The position numbers and the translations under genes are program-made. The notes below the pieces were generated by a model. It made no database searches, was not told the origin of the DNA, and was given only the letters and a program-made list of their open reading frames with translations. From Solirubrobacter phytolaccae (GTDB taxonomy: Bacteria; Actinomycetota; Thermoleophilia; Solirubrobacterales; Solirubrobacteraceae), in contig NZ_JAPDDP010000059.1 of NCBI RefSeq assembly GCF_027587195.1, forward strand, positions 1 to 47,997: a DNA stretch of 47,997 nucleotides, read 5' to 3'. Position 1 is the stretch's first letter, and each line of letters starts with the position of its first letter. Of this stretch, positions 15,875-23,127 are shown in pieces.

Positions 15875-17197
15875 CTAGCGGCGAACTTGCATCCACTTGG
15901 ACGCCCAGTCGGGCAGGCGCGAGCCGCCGTCGTTGAGCGGCTCGACGGCGAGCGTGGCGCGCGTATGGCGCCGGAAATGGCGGCGCAGCCGCGTTATCCC
16001 GTCGTCGCTGAGCCGGACGCGCACGGTGCGGGTGCGGCCGGACGGGATCGAGAAACGGGTCCCGGCGGTGACACGCACGGTGCGTCGTTGCACGTCGCCT
16101 TGCGTCCAGACGAGGTCCACGGTGCCCGTGCAGCGCTTCGGCGCGGTGATGCAGCGCAGCCGCACGGGGATCCGGCGGGCGAACTTCGCCTCGTCGTTCT
16201 TGTCCCCGAGGTCGACCTCGCCGCGCGCGCAGGGGCCGGGCCCGATCGCGCGGGCCATCGGCGCGGTGACGGGCGCGACGAGCAGGCAGTCGTTGGCGAC
16301 GAACGCCACGTTGGTGCCGTCGACGGCGAACCCCATCGGGCTGCGCGTGCGCACGCCGAACGGGCGCACGGTGCCGTCGGGGTCGATGACGTAGGGGTGC
16401 AGGGTCGTGTCGTTGGCGAAGACGATGTGGTCGCCGGCGAAGCTCGGCTCCTGGCCCTGGACGCGGTACCGCTTGGGCTTGCGCCCGGGGCGGATGTCGT
16501 AGAGCGCGCCCGGGTCTCCGGCGGTGACCGCGACGCGCCCGTCGGGCCGGAGCGCGTACTGCCCGATGATGCCCGGAAGGTCGACGGTGCGCCGGACCGC
16601 GCCGGTGCGCCAGTCGGCGATCACGAGCCGCCGGGGGCCGAGCTCGTCGTCGCCGGGACGCGTGGCCGCGTACGCCACGAGGTCTCCGGCGAAGACCGCC
16701 AGGGCCGCGTCGCGTCCCCGCAGCGGCACGTCGTGCGGGTCGGGGTCCCGCGCGACGACGGTCGTCTCCCGAGTCGGCTCTCGGACCTCCCACGTGAACA
16801 CGCGGTCGCCGTCGACCTGCTGCCTGTGCGGATACGGCGGCGTGGACGCGGGCGGCGCGACCGCCGTCCACGGGCCGAGCGGGGGACCGGTGACCATCTG
16901 GAACGTCGACGGCAGATCGCCGTCCTCGGGCTCGGCCTGGATCGTCGCCGCGGCGCGCGTGGCCGACGCGGAGAAGCGGATCCTCGCCCACGTGTCCGGC
17001 GGGCCGTCGAACGCGAACACGGGCTTCGCCGGGCCACCCGCGAGCGGGATGGCAGAGACGCGCAGCTGGTGCTCACGCTCGGTGTCGACGGTGGCGAGCA
17101 GGGCGTGGTCACCCGCGAGCGCGAAGCCGGCGTTCGGCGCGGGGCCCAGCGGCGTGGGCGTCGCGGCGGCGAGCACCGTCAGCGCGGTCGCGATCAT
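15875..17197 (-). CDS. Secreted propeller-like protein, paralogue of upstream gene, 440 aa
   Basis: Not assigned to a named family. A short hydrophobic leader (MIATALTVLAAATPTP) suggests export. The body is made of repeating beta units with LAGDHALLATVD, VDGDRVFTWEV, FAGDLVAYAAT, FAGDHIVFAND and VDGTNVAFVAND, each of the form hydrophobic-x-G-D/T-x-h-h-h, as in WD40/TolB-like propellers. A C-terminal Ig-like domain follows (VRLRCITAPKRCTGTVDL with a Cys pair). The start ATG overlaps the stop of the upstream paralogue by 3 nt (ATGA). Both proteins share the same order: leader, repeats, DGTVRPFG motif, Cys-containing tail. It ends 32 nt before the HD-GYP gene. Confidence 0.75.
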   Translation of the reverse strand: MIATALTVLAAATPTPLGPAPNAGFALAGDHALLATVDTEREHQLRVSAIPLAGGPAKPVFAFDGPPDTWARIRFSASATRAAATIQAEPEDGDLPSTFQMVTGPPLGPWTAVAPPASTPPYPHRQQVDGDRVFTWEVREPTRETTVVARDPDPHDVPLRGRDAALAVFAGDLVAYAATRPGDDELGPRRLVIADWRTGAVRRTVDLPGIIGQYALRPDGRVAVTAGDPGALYDIRPGRKPKRYRVQGQEPSFAGDHIVFANDTTLHPYVIDPDGTVRPFGVRTRSPMGFAVDGTNVAFVANDCLLVAPVTAPMARAIGPGPCARGEVDLGDKNDEAKFARRIPVRLRCITAPKRCTGTVDLVWTQGDVQRRTVRVTAGTRFSIPSGRTRTVRVRLSDDGITRLRRHFRRHTRATLAVEPLNDGGSRLPDWASKWMQVRR

Positions 17198-18462
17198 CGC
17201 ACCACGGTTCCGCTGCCGGACGTGGAGACGGTGCGGCCGCCGACCGTCGCGCGGCCGTAGACGATCACCCCGCGGTCGCGGCGGATCGCCTTCGCCAGCA
17301 GACGCCTGCCGGCCTTGGTCACACGCACCCGCACGGGGCGTTGCTCACCGACGGGGATGGAGAAGCGCTGCGCGCGCGTCACCACGGGGCCGAACCCGGC
17401 GGTGAGCCGCAGCGTGCCCTCGCACGCGCCGGGGGCGGACACGCAGCGGATCGTGACGCGCAGGGTGGACTTGAGCTTCTGGGGGGCCTGCTCGTCGAGC
17501 TCCAGCTCGGCGGGCGCGCACGGACCCGGCGCCGGGCCGAGGGCGAGCGGCGACTCGATCGGTGCGACGAGCAGGCAGCCGTTCGCGTTCCACAGCACGT
17601 GGCGCTCGTCGGCGGTGAACGAGTCCAGCTGGCGGGTCGCGATGCCGAACGGGCGCACCGTGCCGTCGGGCTCGAGGAGCTGCAGCCCGCGGTTGTCGCG
17701 GTAGACGACCCGCTGGCCGGCGATCACCGGCTGCCAGCCGATGCCCGGGATGCGGCGCGGGACGCCTCCCGGAAGGACGTCGTGGAGCGACTCCGGGCCG
17801 GTGACCACCGCGGCGTGGCCGTCGGCGCCGAGCGCGACCCAGTCGGGGAAGCCCGTGAACGTGGGCGTGGCGACGTCCGCCCCGGTGCGCCAGTTGCGGA
17901 TGACGACCCGGTGCTCCTCGACGTAGGCCATGAGGTCGCCGGCGACCGTCGCGGATTGCGAGCCGCTGTCCTGATCGGGAATCGGAAGCTGGTGCACGCC
18001 CGCGGCGTCGCGCACGACGAGCACGTCCCGCTTGTCGACGCGCTCGAGCGTGATCAGGCGGTCCCCGTCGACGCTCACTGTCGGCGGGATCGATTGCCGA
18101 GCCACGATCGGGTCGACTCGCGTCCACGGGCCGGCGGGCGGACCGCTGAAGACGCGCGAGTCGAACTCGCCCCCCGACGTCTCGTACTCGACCGACAGCG
18201 CGACCCGCTGCGGCGACGCGGACAGCTCCGGCCGTGGCGTGGTCTTGCGTGGCACGCGGTAGGAGAACACCTGGCGCGGTGTCCCGCCGGTGATCGGCAG
18301 GGCGTACACGCGGAGCTCGCGCCCGCGGGTGCGCGTGAAGAACGCGGTGTCGCCCGAGAGCGCGTACGCGTCGCCACCGCCGTACAGCGGGTCGTCGACG
18401 GTCATCGTCGTGAGCGGCGTGGGAGCGGCCAGTGCGCTCACAAGCGCGAGAGTGGTGAGCAT
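17194..18462 (-). CDS. Secreted propeller-like protein, 422 aa
   Basis: The frame is open to 18543, but ATG 18462 places a good signal peptide at the N terminus (MLTTLALVSALAAPTP), so this start is preferred. Repeating units read LSGDTAFFTRT, VDGDRLITLE, VAGDLMAYVEE and IAGQRVVYRDN, consistent with a beta-propeller. The C-terminal region has LRVTIRCVSAPGACEGTLRL and an RVRVTKAGRRLLAKAIRR segment resembling an Ig-like domain. The paralogue downstream has the same plan, so the pair arose by tandem duplication. The function is unknown; a surface or envelope binding role is inference. It is divergent from the second MmpL gene across 110 bp. Confidence 0.78.
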   Translation of the reverse strand: MLTTLALVSALAAPTPLTTMTVDDPLYGGGDAYALSGDTAFFTRTRGRELRVYALPITGGTPRQVFSYRVPRKTTPRPELSASPQRVALSVEYETSGGEFDSRVFSGPPAGPWTRVDPIVARQSIPPTVSVDGDRLITLERVDKRDVLVVRDAAGVHQLPIPDQDSGSQSATVAGDLMAYVEEHRVVIRNWRTGADVATPTFTGFPDWVALGADGHAAVVTGPESLHDVLPGGVPRRIPGIGWQPVIAGQRVVYRDNRGLQLLEPDGTVRPFGIATRQLDSFTADERHVLWNANGCLLVAPIESPLALGPAPGPCAPAELELDEQAPQKLKSTLRVTIRCVSAPGACEGTLRLTAGFGPVVTRAQRFSIPVGEQRPVRVRVTKAGRRLLAKAIRRDRGVIVYGRATVGGRTVSTSGSGTVVR

Positions 18463-18572
18463 GCTCGACCCGAATACCCCGCCGGGGGCTAGCCGTACCG
18501 GACTCGGGGGAGGGCGGTAGGTCGGAAAGCCAGCAGCCTCCACGGAAATAAGGCCTCGCTAAGCCGAACATC

Positions 18573-20759
18573 TTGAGCGTGACCGAGAACAAGAACTTCG
18601 CCGCCCGGATGGGCCGCTGGAGCGCCCAGCACCGCAAGAAGGCCATCTTCGGGTGGCTCGCGTTCGTCGTCGTCTCGCTGGTGGTCGGCAGCGCACTCGG
18701 CGTCAAGGCCCCCGAAGACGACACGACCTACGTCGGGGACTCCGGCAAGGCCCACCAGCTCGTCGACGAGCACTTCCCGTCCGAGAACACCGAGAGCGTC
18801 CTCGTCAAGGGCAAGGATGCAGGCGCGGTGCGCGCCGCGGTCGACGACACGCTCGCCGCCGTCTCCGAGCAGAAGGGCGTCTACGCCGTCGAGTCGCCCT
18901 ACGAGAAGGGCAACGAGGGCCAGCTCGCAAAGGACGGCGCGGCGCTCGTGAACTTCAAGCTGCGCGGCGACGAGACCGCGGCCGAGGAGTCGGTCGCGCC
19001 CGTGCTCGCGGCGGTCGAGCGCGTGCAGAAGGCCAACCCGTCCGTGTTCGTCGGCGAGTTCGGGATGGCCTCCGCGAACAAGGCGCTCTCGAAGGCGTTC
19101 GAGGACGACTTCAAGAAGGCCGAGACGCTGTCGCTGCCGATCACGCTGCTCATCCTCGTGCTCGCGTTCGGCGCTCTAGTCGCCGCCGGCGTGCCGTTGC
19201 TGCTGGGTTTGTCCGCGGTGATGGCGGCCTTGGGGCTCGTGGCGCTGCCGTCCCAGCTGTTCCCGCTCGGTGACGAGGCGTCCTCGATCATCCTGCTCGT
19301 CGGCCTGGCCGTGGGCGTCGACTACACGCTCTTCTACCTGCGCCGTGAGCGTGAGGAGCGGGCCCGCGGCGTGGGCCATCGCGAAGCGGTCCAGATCGCC
19401 GCCGCCACGTCCGGTCGCGCGGTGCTCATCTCCGGCATCACCGTGATCGTCGCCATGGCGGGCATGTTCTTGGCCGGCGACCAGACGTTCACCGGGCTCG
19501 CGGTCGGCGCGATCACGGTCGTGCTCGTGGCCATGATCGGCTCCGTCACGGTCGTCCCGGCGCTGCTGACCGTCCTCGGCGACAAGGTCGAGAAGGGCCG
19601 CGTGCCGTTCCTGCACCGCCTGCGCCGTCAGGACGGCGAGAGCCGCGTCTGGAGCAAGGTGCTCGACCTCGTGCTGCGCCGCCCGGCGATCTCGGCCGTG
19701 CTCGCGACCGCGGTGCTGCTCGTCATGGCCTTCCCGGCGGTCGGCATGAAGGCCGTGCTCTCCGGCACGGACGACCTGCCGCGCAACCTGCCGGTCATGC
19801 AGGTCTACGACAAGATGGAGGCCTCGTTCCCGGGTGGCCAGATCCCGGCCGTCGTGACCATCAAGGCCGACGACGTGACGTCACCCGCGGTGACCGCCGC
19901 GGTGAAGGACCTCGAGACGCGCGCCGTGGACTCCGGTCGCTTCAACGCTCCCGCGGACTTGACCGTTTCGCAGGACAAGCATGTGGCCCAGATCGCGATT
20001 CCGATCAAGGGCTCCGGCACCGACACCGTCTCCAACGAGGGCCTGGCCGACCTGCGCCAGTCGCTCGTCGGGCAGACCGTCGGACGTGCGGACGGCGTGT
20101 CCGCGGCCTACGTGTCCGGCATGACCGCCGAGACCAAGGACTACGTCGACTTCCTCAAGAGCCGCGCGCCGCTGGTCGTCGGGTTCGTGCTCGTGCTCGC
20201 GTTCCTGCTGCTGCTCGTCACGTTCCGCTCGATCGTGATCCCGATCAAGGCGATCGTGCTCAATCTGCTGTCGGTCGCGGCGTCCTACGGCGTGCTGACC
20301 TGGGTCTTCCAGGACGGCCACTTCGAGAAGACGCTCGACTTCAGCTCCAACGGCGGCATCACCGCGTGGCTGCCGATCTTCCTGTTCGTGATCCTCTTCG
20401 GCCTCTCGATGGACTACCACGTGTTCATCCTCAGCCGGGTCAAGGAGGGCGTGGACCGCGGCATGAAGACCGAGGACGCCGTCGCGCACGGCATCAAGGC
20501 CACGGCCTCGACCGTGACCAGCGCCGCGATCGTCATGGTGGCCGTGTTCGCGATCTTCGCGACGCTGAGCTTCATCGACTTCAAGCAGATGGGCGTCGGT
20601 CTCGCGGTCGCGATCCTCATCGACGCGACGCTGGTGCGGGCGGTCCTGCTGCCGGCGACGATGAAGCTGCTGGGCAAGTGGAACTGGTACCTGCCGAAGC
20701 GGCTGCACTGGCTGCCCGAGTTCCGCCACGAAGCAGCGCCCGAGCCCGCCCGGGGCTAG
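18573..20759 (+). CDS. MmpL-family RND transporter, 728 aa
   Basis: Second RND pump, distinct from the one in the mce operon. It starts at TTG 18573 or GTG 18579; no clear Shine-Dalgarno separates them. The first helix is at about 25-45, then an exported domain, helices about 180-340, a helix about 370-390, a second exported domain and helices about 525-700. Both helix-4-type proton sites are intact: VGVDYTLFYLRR (D250-Y251) and LSMDYHVFILSR (D614-Y615). This is the usual actinobacterial MmpL pattern; known substrates are lipids and siderophores, and the cargo here is unknown. The 3' end overlaps the convergent EamA gene by 143 nt. Confidence 0.92.
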   Translation: MSVTENKNFAARMGRWSAQHRKKAIFGWLAFVVVSLVVGSALGVKAPEDDTTYVGDSGKAHQLVDEHFPSENTESVLVKGKDAGAVRAAVDDTLAAVSEQKGVYAVESPYEKGNEGQLAKDGAALVNFKLRGDETAAEESVAPVLAAVERVQKANPSVFVGEFGMASANKALSKAFEDDFKKAETLSLPITLLILVLAFGALVAAGVPLLLGLSAVMAALGLVALPSQLFPLGDEASSIILLVGLAVGVDYTLFYLRREREERARGVGHREAVQIAAATSGRAVLISGITVIVAMAGMFLAGDQTFTGLAVGAITVVLVAMIGSVTVVPALLTVLGDKVEKGRVPFLHRLRRQDGESRVWSKVLDLVLRRPAISAVLATAVLLVMAFPAVGMKAVLSGTDDLPRNLPVMQVYDKMEASFPGGQIPAVVTIKADDVTSPAVTAAVKDLETRAVDSGRFNAPADLTVSQDKHVAQIAIPIKGSGTDTVSNEGLADLRQSLVGQTVGRADGVSAAYVSGMTAETKDYVDFLKSRAPLVVGFVLVLAFLLLLVTFRSIVIPIKAIVLNLLSVAASYGVLTWVFQDGHFEKTLDFSSNGGITAWLPIFLFVILFGLSMDYHVFILSRVKEGVDRGMKTEDAVAHGIKATASTVTSAAIVMVAVFAIFATLSFIDFKQMGVGLAVAILIDATLVRAVLLPATMKLLGKWNWYLPKRLHWLPEFRHEAAPEPARG

Positions 20760-21552
20760 CGCCCAGCGCGATGCCGATGGCCACGAGCGCCGTCCCCGCA
20801 AGGTCTGCGGTGGACGGCGTTCGGCCGTTGAGGGCGGTGTCGGCGGCCACGGCGGCGATCGGCATGAAGCCGACGAGCAGGCCGGCGCGGCCGCTGCCGA
20901 GCTGCTGGACGGCGCTGAACCAGAGCACGAACGCGAACGCGGTCGTGACGACGGCGAGGTAGAGGATCGCGGCCGTGTGCGTGACGGTCGGGGTGGGAAT
21001 CTGGCCTCGCGTCAGGAGCGCGAGCTGGAGCGTGGCAAGGATCGAGGTCCAGGCGGCGACGCGCATCGGGCCGAGGCGGGGCAGCAGCGGCGCGGCGAGC
21101 AGCGTGAAGCCGACCTCGCCGACGAGCGCGGCGATGGCCAGGGCGGCGCCGAGGAGCGTGACGGTGGAGTCGGCGCCGTTGACGATCGCGGCGCCGGCGA
21201 CGACGACCAGAGCGGCGGGCAGCACCTGGCGGTGGCCCGTCGCGAGCGCGAGGATCACCGGGCTCGCCCCGATGATCACGCCCGCGTTGGTCGCGCCGAT
21301 GTGGTCGACGGCGGCGAGTACGGCGAGGTTGAAGCCGACCATGCCGACGGCGGCGGTCGCGTTCAGCAGCGCGAGCTCCTTCAGCGTCGGCTTGCCGATC
21401 CGGCCCTTGAGCAGCGCGACCAGGATCAGCGCGCCGATCGCGTAGCGGATGAACTGGCCCGCCGTGTACGAGTAGTCCGTGAGGGCATCGCTGACGGGAA
21501 ACGACGCGCCGACGACGCTCGCCGCGATCGCCCCCTTGATCCATCCGTTCAT
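20617..21552 (-). CDS. EamA/DMT-family transporter, 311 aa
   Basis: Ten-helix drug/metabolite transporter. Two EamA repeats are visible, about residues 3-130 and 140-265, each with five hydrophobic helices. The canonical fold ends near GTALVAIGIALGASPGRA. About 45 further residues form a low-complexity Ala/Ser/Pro tail, written by sequence antisense to the end of the MmpL gene, with no stop until 20617. The tail may be a non-functional extension caused by loss of the original stop. TACCGT (21561-21566, minus strand) lies 8 nt before the ATG, so the transcript is probably leaderless. It is divergent from a MocR-type regulator, an arrangement typical of regulator and exporter pairs. Confidence 0.88.
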   Translation of the reverse strand: MNGWIKGAIAASVVGASFPVSDALTDYSYTAGQFIRYAIGALILVALLKGRIGKPTLKELALLNATAAVGMVGFNLAVLAAVDHIGATNAGVIIGASPVILALATGHRQVLPAALVVVAGAAIVNGADSTVTLLGAALAIAALVGEVGFTLLAAPLLPRLGPMRVAAWTSILATLQLALLTRGQIPTPTVTHTAAILYLAVVTTAFAFVLWFSAVQQLGSGRAGLLVGFMPIAAVAADTALNGRTPSTADLAGTALVAIGIALGASPGRARALLRGGTRAASAAASAGTSSTCPAASSSPAAGPPAPASRR

Positions 21553-21560
21553 GGTCGCTG

Positions 21561-21596
21561 ACGGTACGGTCGCACTGGCCCGGGTGTAAGGTCCAG
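21561..21596. promoter_or_regulatory. Divergent leaderless promoters and putative MocR operator
   Basis: TACCGT (21561-21566, minus) is 8 nt from the EamA ATG, and TAAGGT (21587-21592, plus) is 8 nt from the MocR GTG. Both fit a -10 box of a leaderless transcript. CTGGCCC (21575-21581) and GGTCCAG (21590-21596) form an inverted repeat, 6 of 7 matching, placed over the plus -10 box. This is where an autoregulating MocR protein would be expected to bind. Confidence 0.6.
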
Positions 21597-21600
21597 ATCG

Positions 21601-23127
21601 GTGTCCGAAAACCAGGCCAGAGAGCTGCTGGTCGGCCTGCAGCGCGGAGCCGGCCCACTCCAGCGCCAGGTCGAGGACCAGCTCCGCGCGCTGATCCGCG
21701 ACGGCCGCCTGGTGGCCGGCGAGCGCCTTCCGTCCTCCCGCGCCCTGGCGTCCGACCTGTCGGTCTCCCGCGGCGTGGTCAGCGACGCCTACGCCCAGCT
21801 CGCCGCCGAGGGCTGGCTCCTCATCGCCCCCCGCTCCGGCCCCCGCGTGGCCGACGCGAACCTAAAGGGGTCAGACCCCTTCGCGCGACAACTGTCGCGT
21901 AAAGGGGTCAGACCCTCTCACGCGACAGATGTCGCGGTGCGGTATGACCTGCGGCCCGGGCGGCCTGATCTGGCGCGCTTTCCGCGGGCGGATTGGTTGC
22001 GGTCGCTGGGGGTGGCCGTGCGTGGGGCCGGGGACGCGGAGCTCGACTACCCGCCGACTGCAGGGTCGACGCGACTACGGGGCGTGCTCGCGGCCTACCG
22101 CGGGCGGGTGCGGGGGACGCTCGCGACGGCCGACGACGTGCTCGTATGCCTCGGCGCGGCGCAGGCGTTCATCTCGCTCGCGGTGGCGATGCACGGCGCG
22201 CGGGTCGCGGTCGAGCGCCCCGGGCACGTCGGGATCCGCGAGCTGTTGCGCGTGCGTGGACTGCAGCCGGTGCCCGTGCGCGTGGACGACGAGGGGATCG
22301 TCGTCGACGAGCTGCCCGACGACGTGCGCGCGGTGCTCGTCACGCCCGCGCACCAGTTCCCGACGGGCGTGGTGATGTCGGCGGCGCGGCGCGCGGAGCT
22401 GCTCGCCTGGGCCGAGGCGCACGACGCGGTGATCGTCGAGGACGACTACGACGCCGAGTACCGCTACGACCGCGCACCCGTCGGCGCGCTGCAGGGGCTG
22501 CGGCCGGACCTCGTCTTCCACATCGGGTCGGTGTCGAAGACGCTCGCGCCGGCGCTGCGACTCGGCTGGCTGATCGCCCCCGCCGCCTGGCACGCGCGGC
22601 TGCTGGAAGCCCGCGAAGGGCTGGACCACGGGCTGCCCGCGCTCGAGCAGCACGCGCTCGCCGACTTCATCGAGCGCGGCGCCTACGACCGCCACATCCG
22701 CCGCAGCGCCCGCGCGTACCGGCGCCGGCGCGACGCGCTGCTGGAGGCGCTCGCCGCGCAGCTGCCGGACGCGACCGTGAGCGGCGCCGCGGCGGGCCTG
22801 CACGTCGCCGTCCACATCCCGGACGCCGACGAAGCCGCGCTCGTCGCCGCCTGCCGCGCACAGGGCGTGATCCTCGACGGCGCCGCGCAGCACGGCGCGG
22901 AGCCGCGCACGGGAGCCGCCGCCCTCGACGAGGCCGCCGGCCACGGTGCGGGCGCAATGCGCATGGGCGGCGCCGCCCTCGACGGCGCCGCGCAGCACGA
23001 CACGGGCGCGCCGCGCACCGCCCGCCCAGCCTCACCGGGCTCGACGCTGTTGATCTCGTTCGCGGCCGTCCCCGACGCCGCCGCCGGGCACGTCGTCGAG
23101 CTGATCGCTAGGGCGCGGGGAGCCTGA
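21601..23127 (+). CDS. MocR-type regulator (GntR HTH + class I aminotransferase domain), 508 aa
   Basis: Transcription factor with a winged-helix GntR domain at residues about 10-82 (LIRDGRLVAGERLPSSRALASDL) and a PLP-binding aminotransferase-like domain from about 113. The PLP lysine is K313 in HIGSVSKTLAPALR, and the upstream VEDDYDAEYR motif is present. Residues 88-112 between the domains are encoded by a tandem palindromic repeat. Residues about 425-475 are an Ala/Gly/His-rich expansion with three imperfect repeats of about 17-18 residues, inserted before the normal final strand (STLLISFAAVP). The divergent EamA exporter is its likely target. Start GTG 21601 fits a leaderless transcript. 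The 3' end overlaps the convergent peptidase by 20 nt. Confidence 0.92.
   Translation: MSENQARELLVGLQRGAGPLQRQVEDQLRALIRDGRLVAGERLPSSRALASDLSVSRGVVSDAYAQLAAEGWLLIAPRSGPRVADANLKGSDPFARQLSRKGVRPSHATDVAVRYDLRPGRPDLARFPRADWLRSLGVAVRGAGDAELDYPPTAGSTRLRGVLAAYRGRVRGTLATADDVLVCLGAAQAFISLAVAMHGARVAVERPGHVGIRELLRVRGLQPVPVRVDDEGIVVDELPDDVRAVLVTPAHQFPTGVVMSAARRAELLAWAEAHDAVIVEDDYDAEYRYDRAPVGALQGLRPDLVFHIGSVSKTLAPALRLGWLIAPAAWHARLLEAREGLDHGLPALEQHALADFIERGAYDRHIRRSARAYRRRRDALLEALAAQLPDATVSGAAAGLHVAVHIPDADEAALVAACRAQGVILDGAAQHGAEPRTGAAALDEAAGHGAGAMRMGGAALDGAAQHDTGAPRTARPASPGSTLLISFAAVPDAAAGHVVELIARARGA
21864..21936. repeat. Two tandem copies of a palindromic repeat unit inside the MocR gene
   Basis: The unit is AAAGGGGTCAGACCC followed by CGCGACA, 2 nt, TGTCGCG. 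Copy 1 has its palindromes at 21867-21879 and 21884-21899; copy 2 has them at 21904-21915 and 21921-21936, a 37-bp period. GGGGTCAGACCCC and CGCGACA-NN-TGTCGCG are each self-complementary. Because 37 is not a multiple of 3, the two copies are read in different frames (KGSDPF and KGVRPS), yet the gene stays open. GGGGTCAGACCCC-type palindromes are widespread as dispersed repeats in bacterial genomes; no other copy was found in this window. Confidence 0.85.
22873..23028 (+). repeat. Three imperfect tandem repeats (51/54 bp) in the MocR 3' region
   Basis: Units begin with CTCGACG at 22873, 22924 and 22978. They encode LDGAAQHGAEPRTGAAA, LDEAAGHGAGAMRMGGAA and LDGAAQHDTGAPRTARP. Periods are multiples of three, so the frame is kept. 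They lie where aminotransferase-fold proteins usually have a short loop. Confidence 0.7.

Noticed and set aside
21864-21936. Short CRISPR-like array
   Set aside because: Only two units, directly adjacent with no unique spacers, inside a coding gene, and no cas genes in the window.
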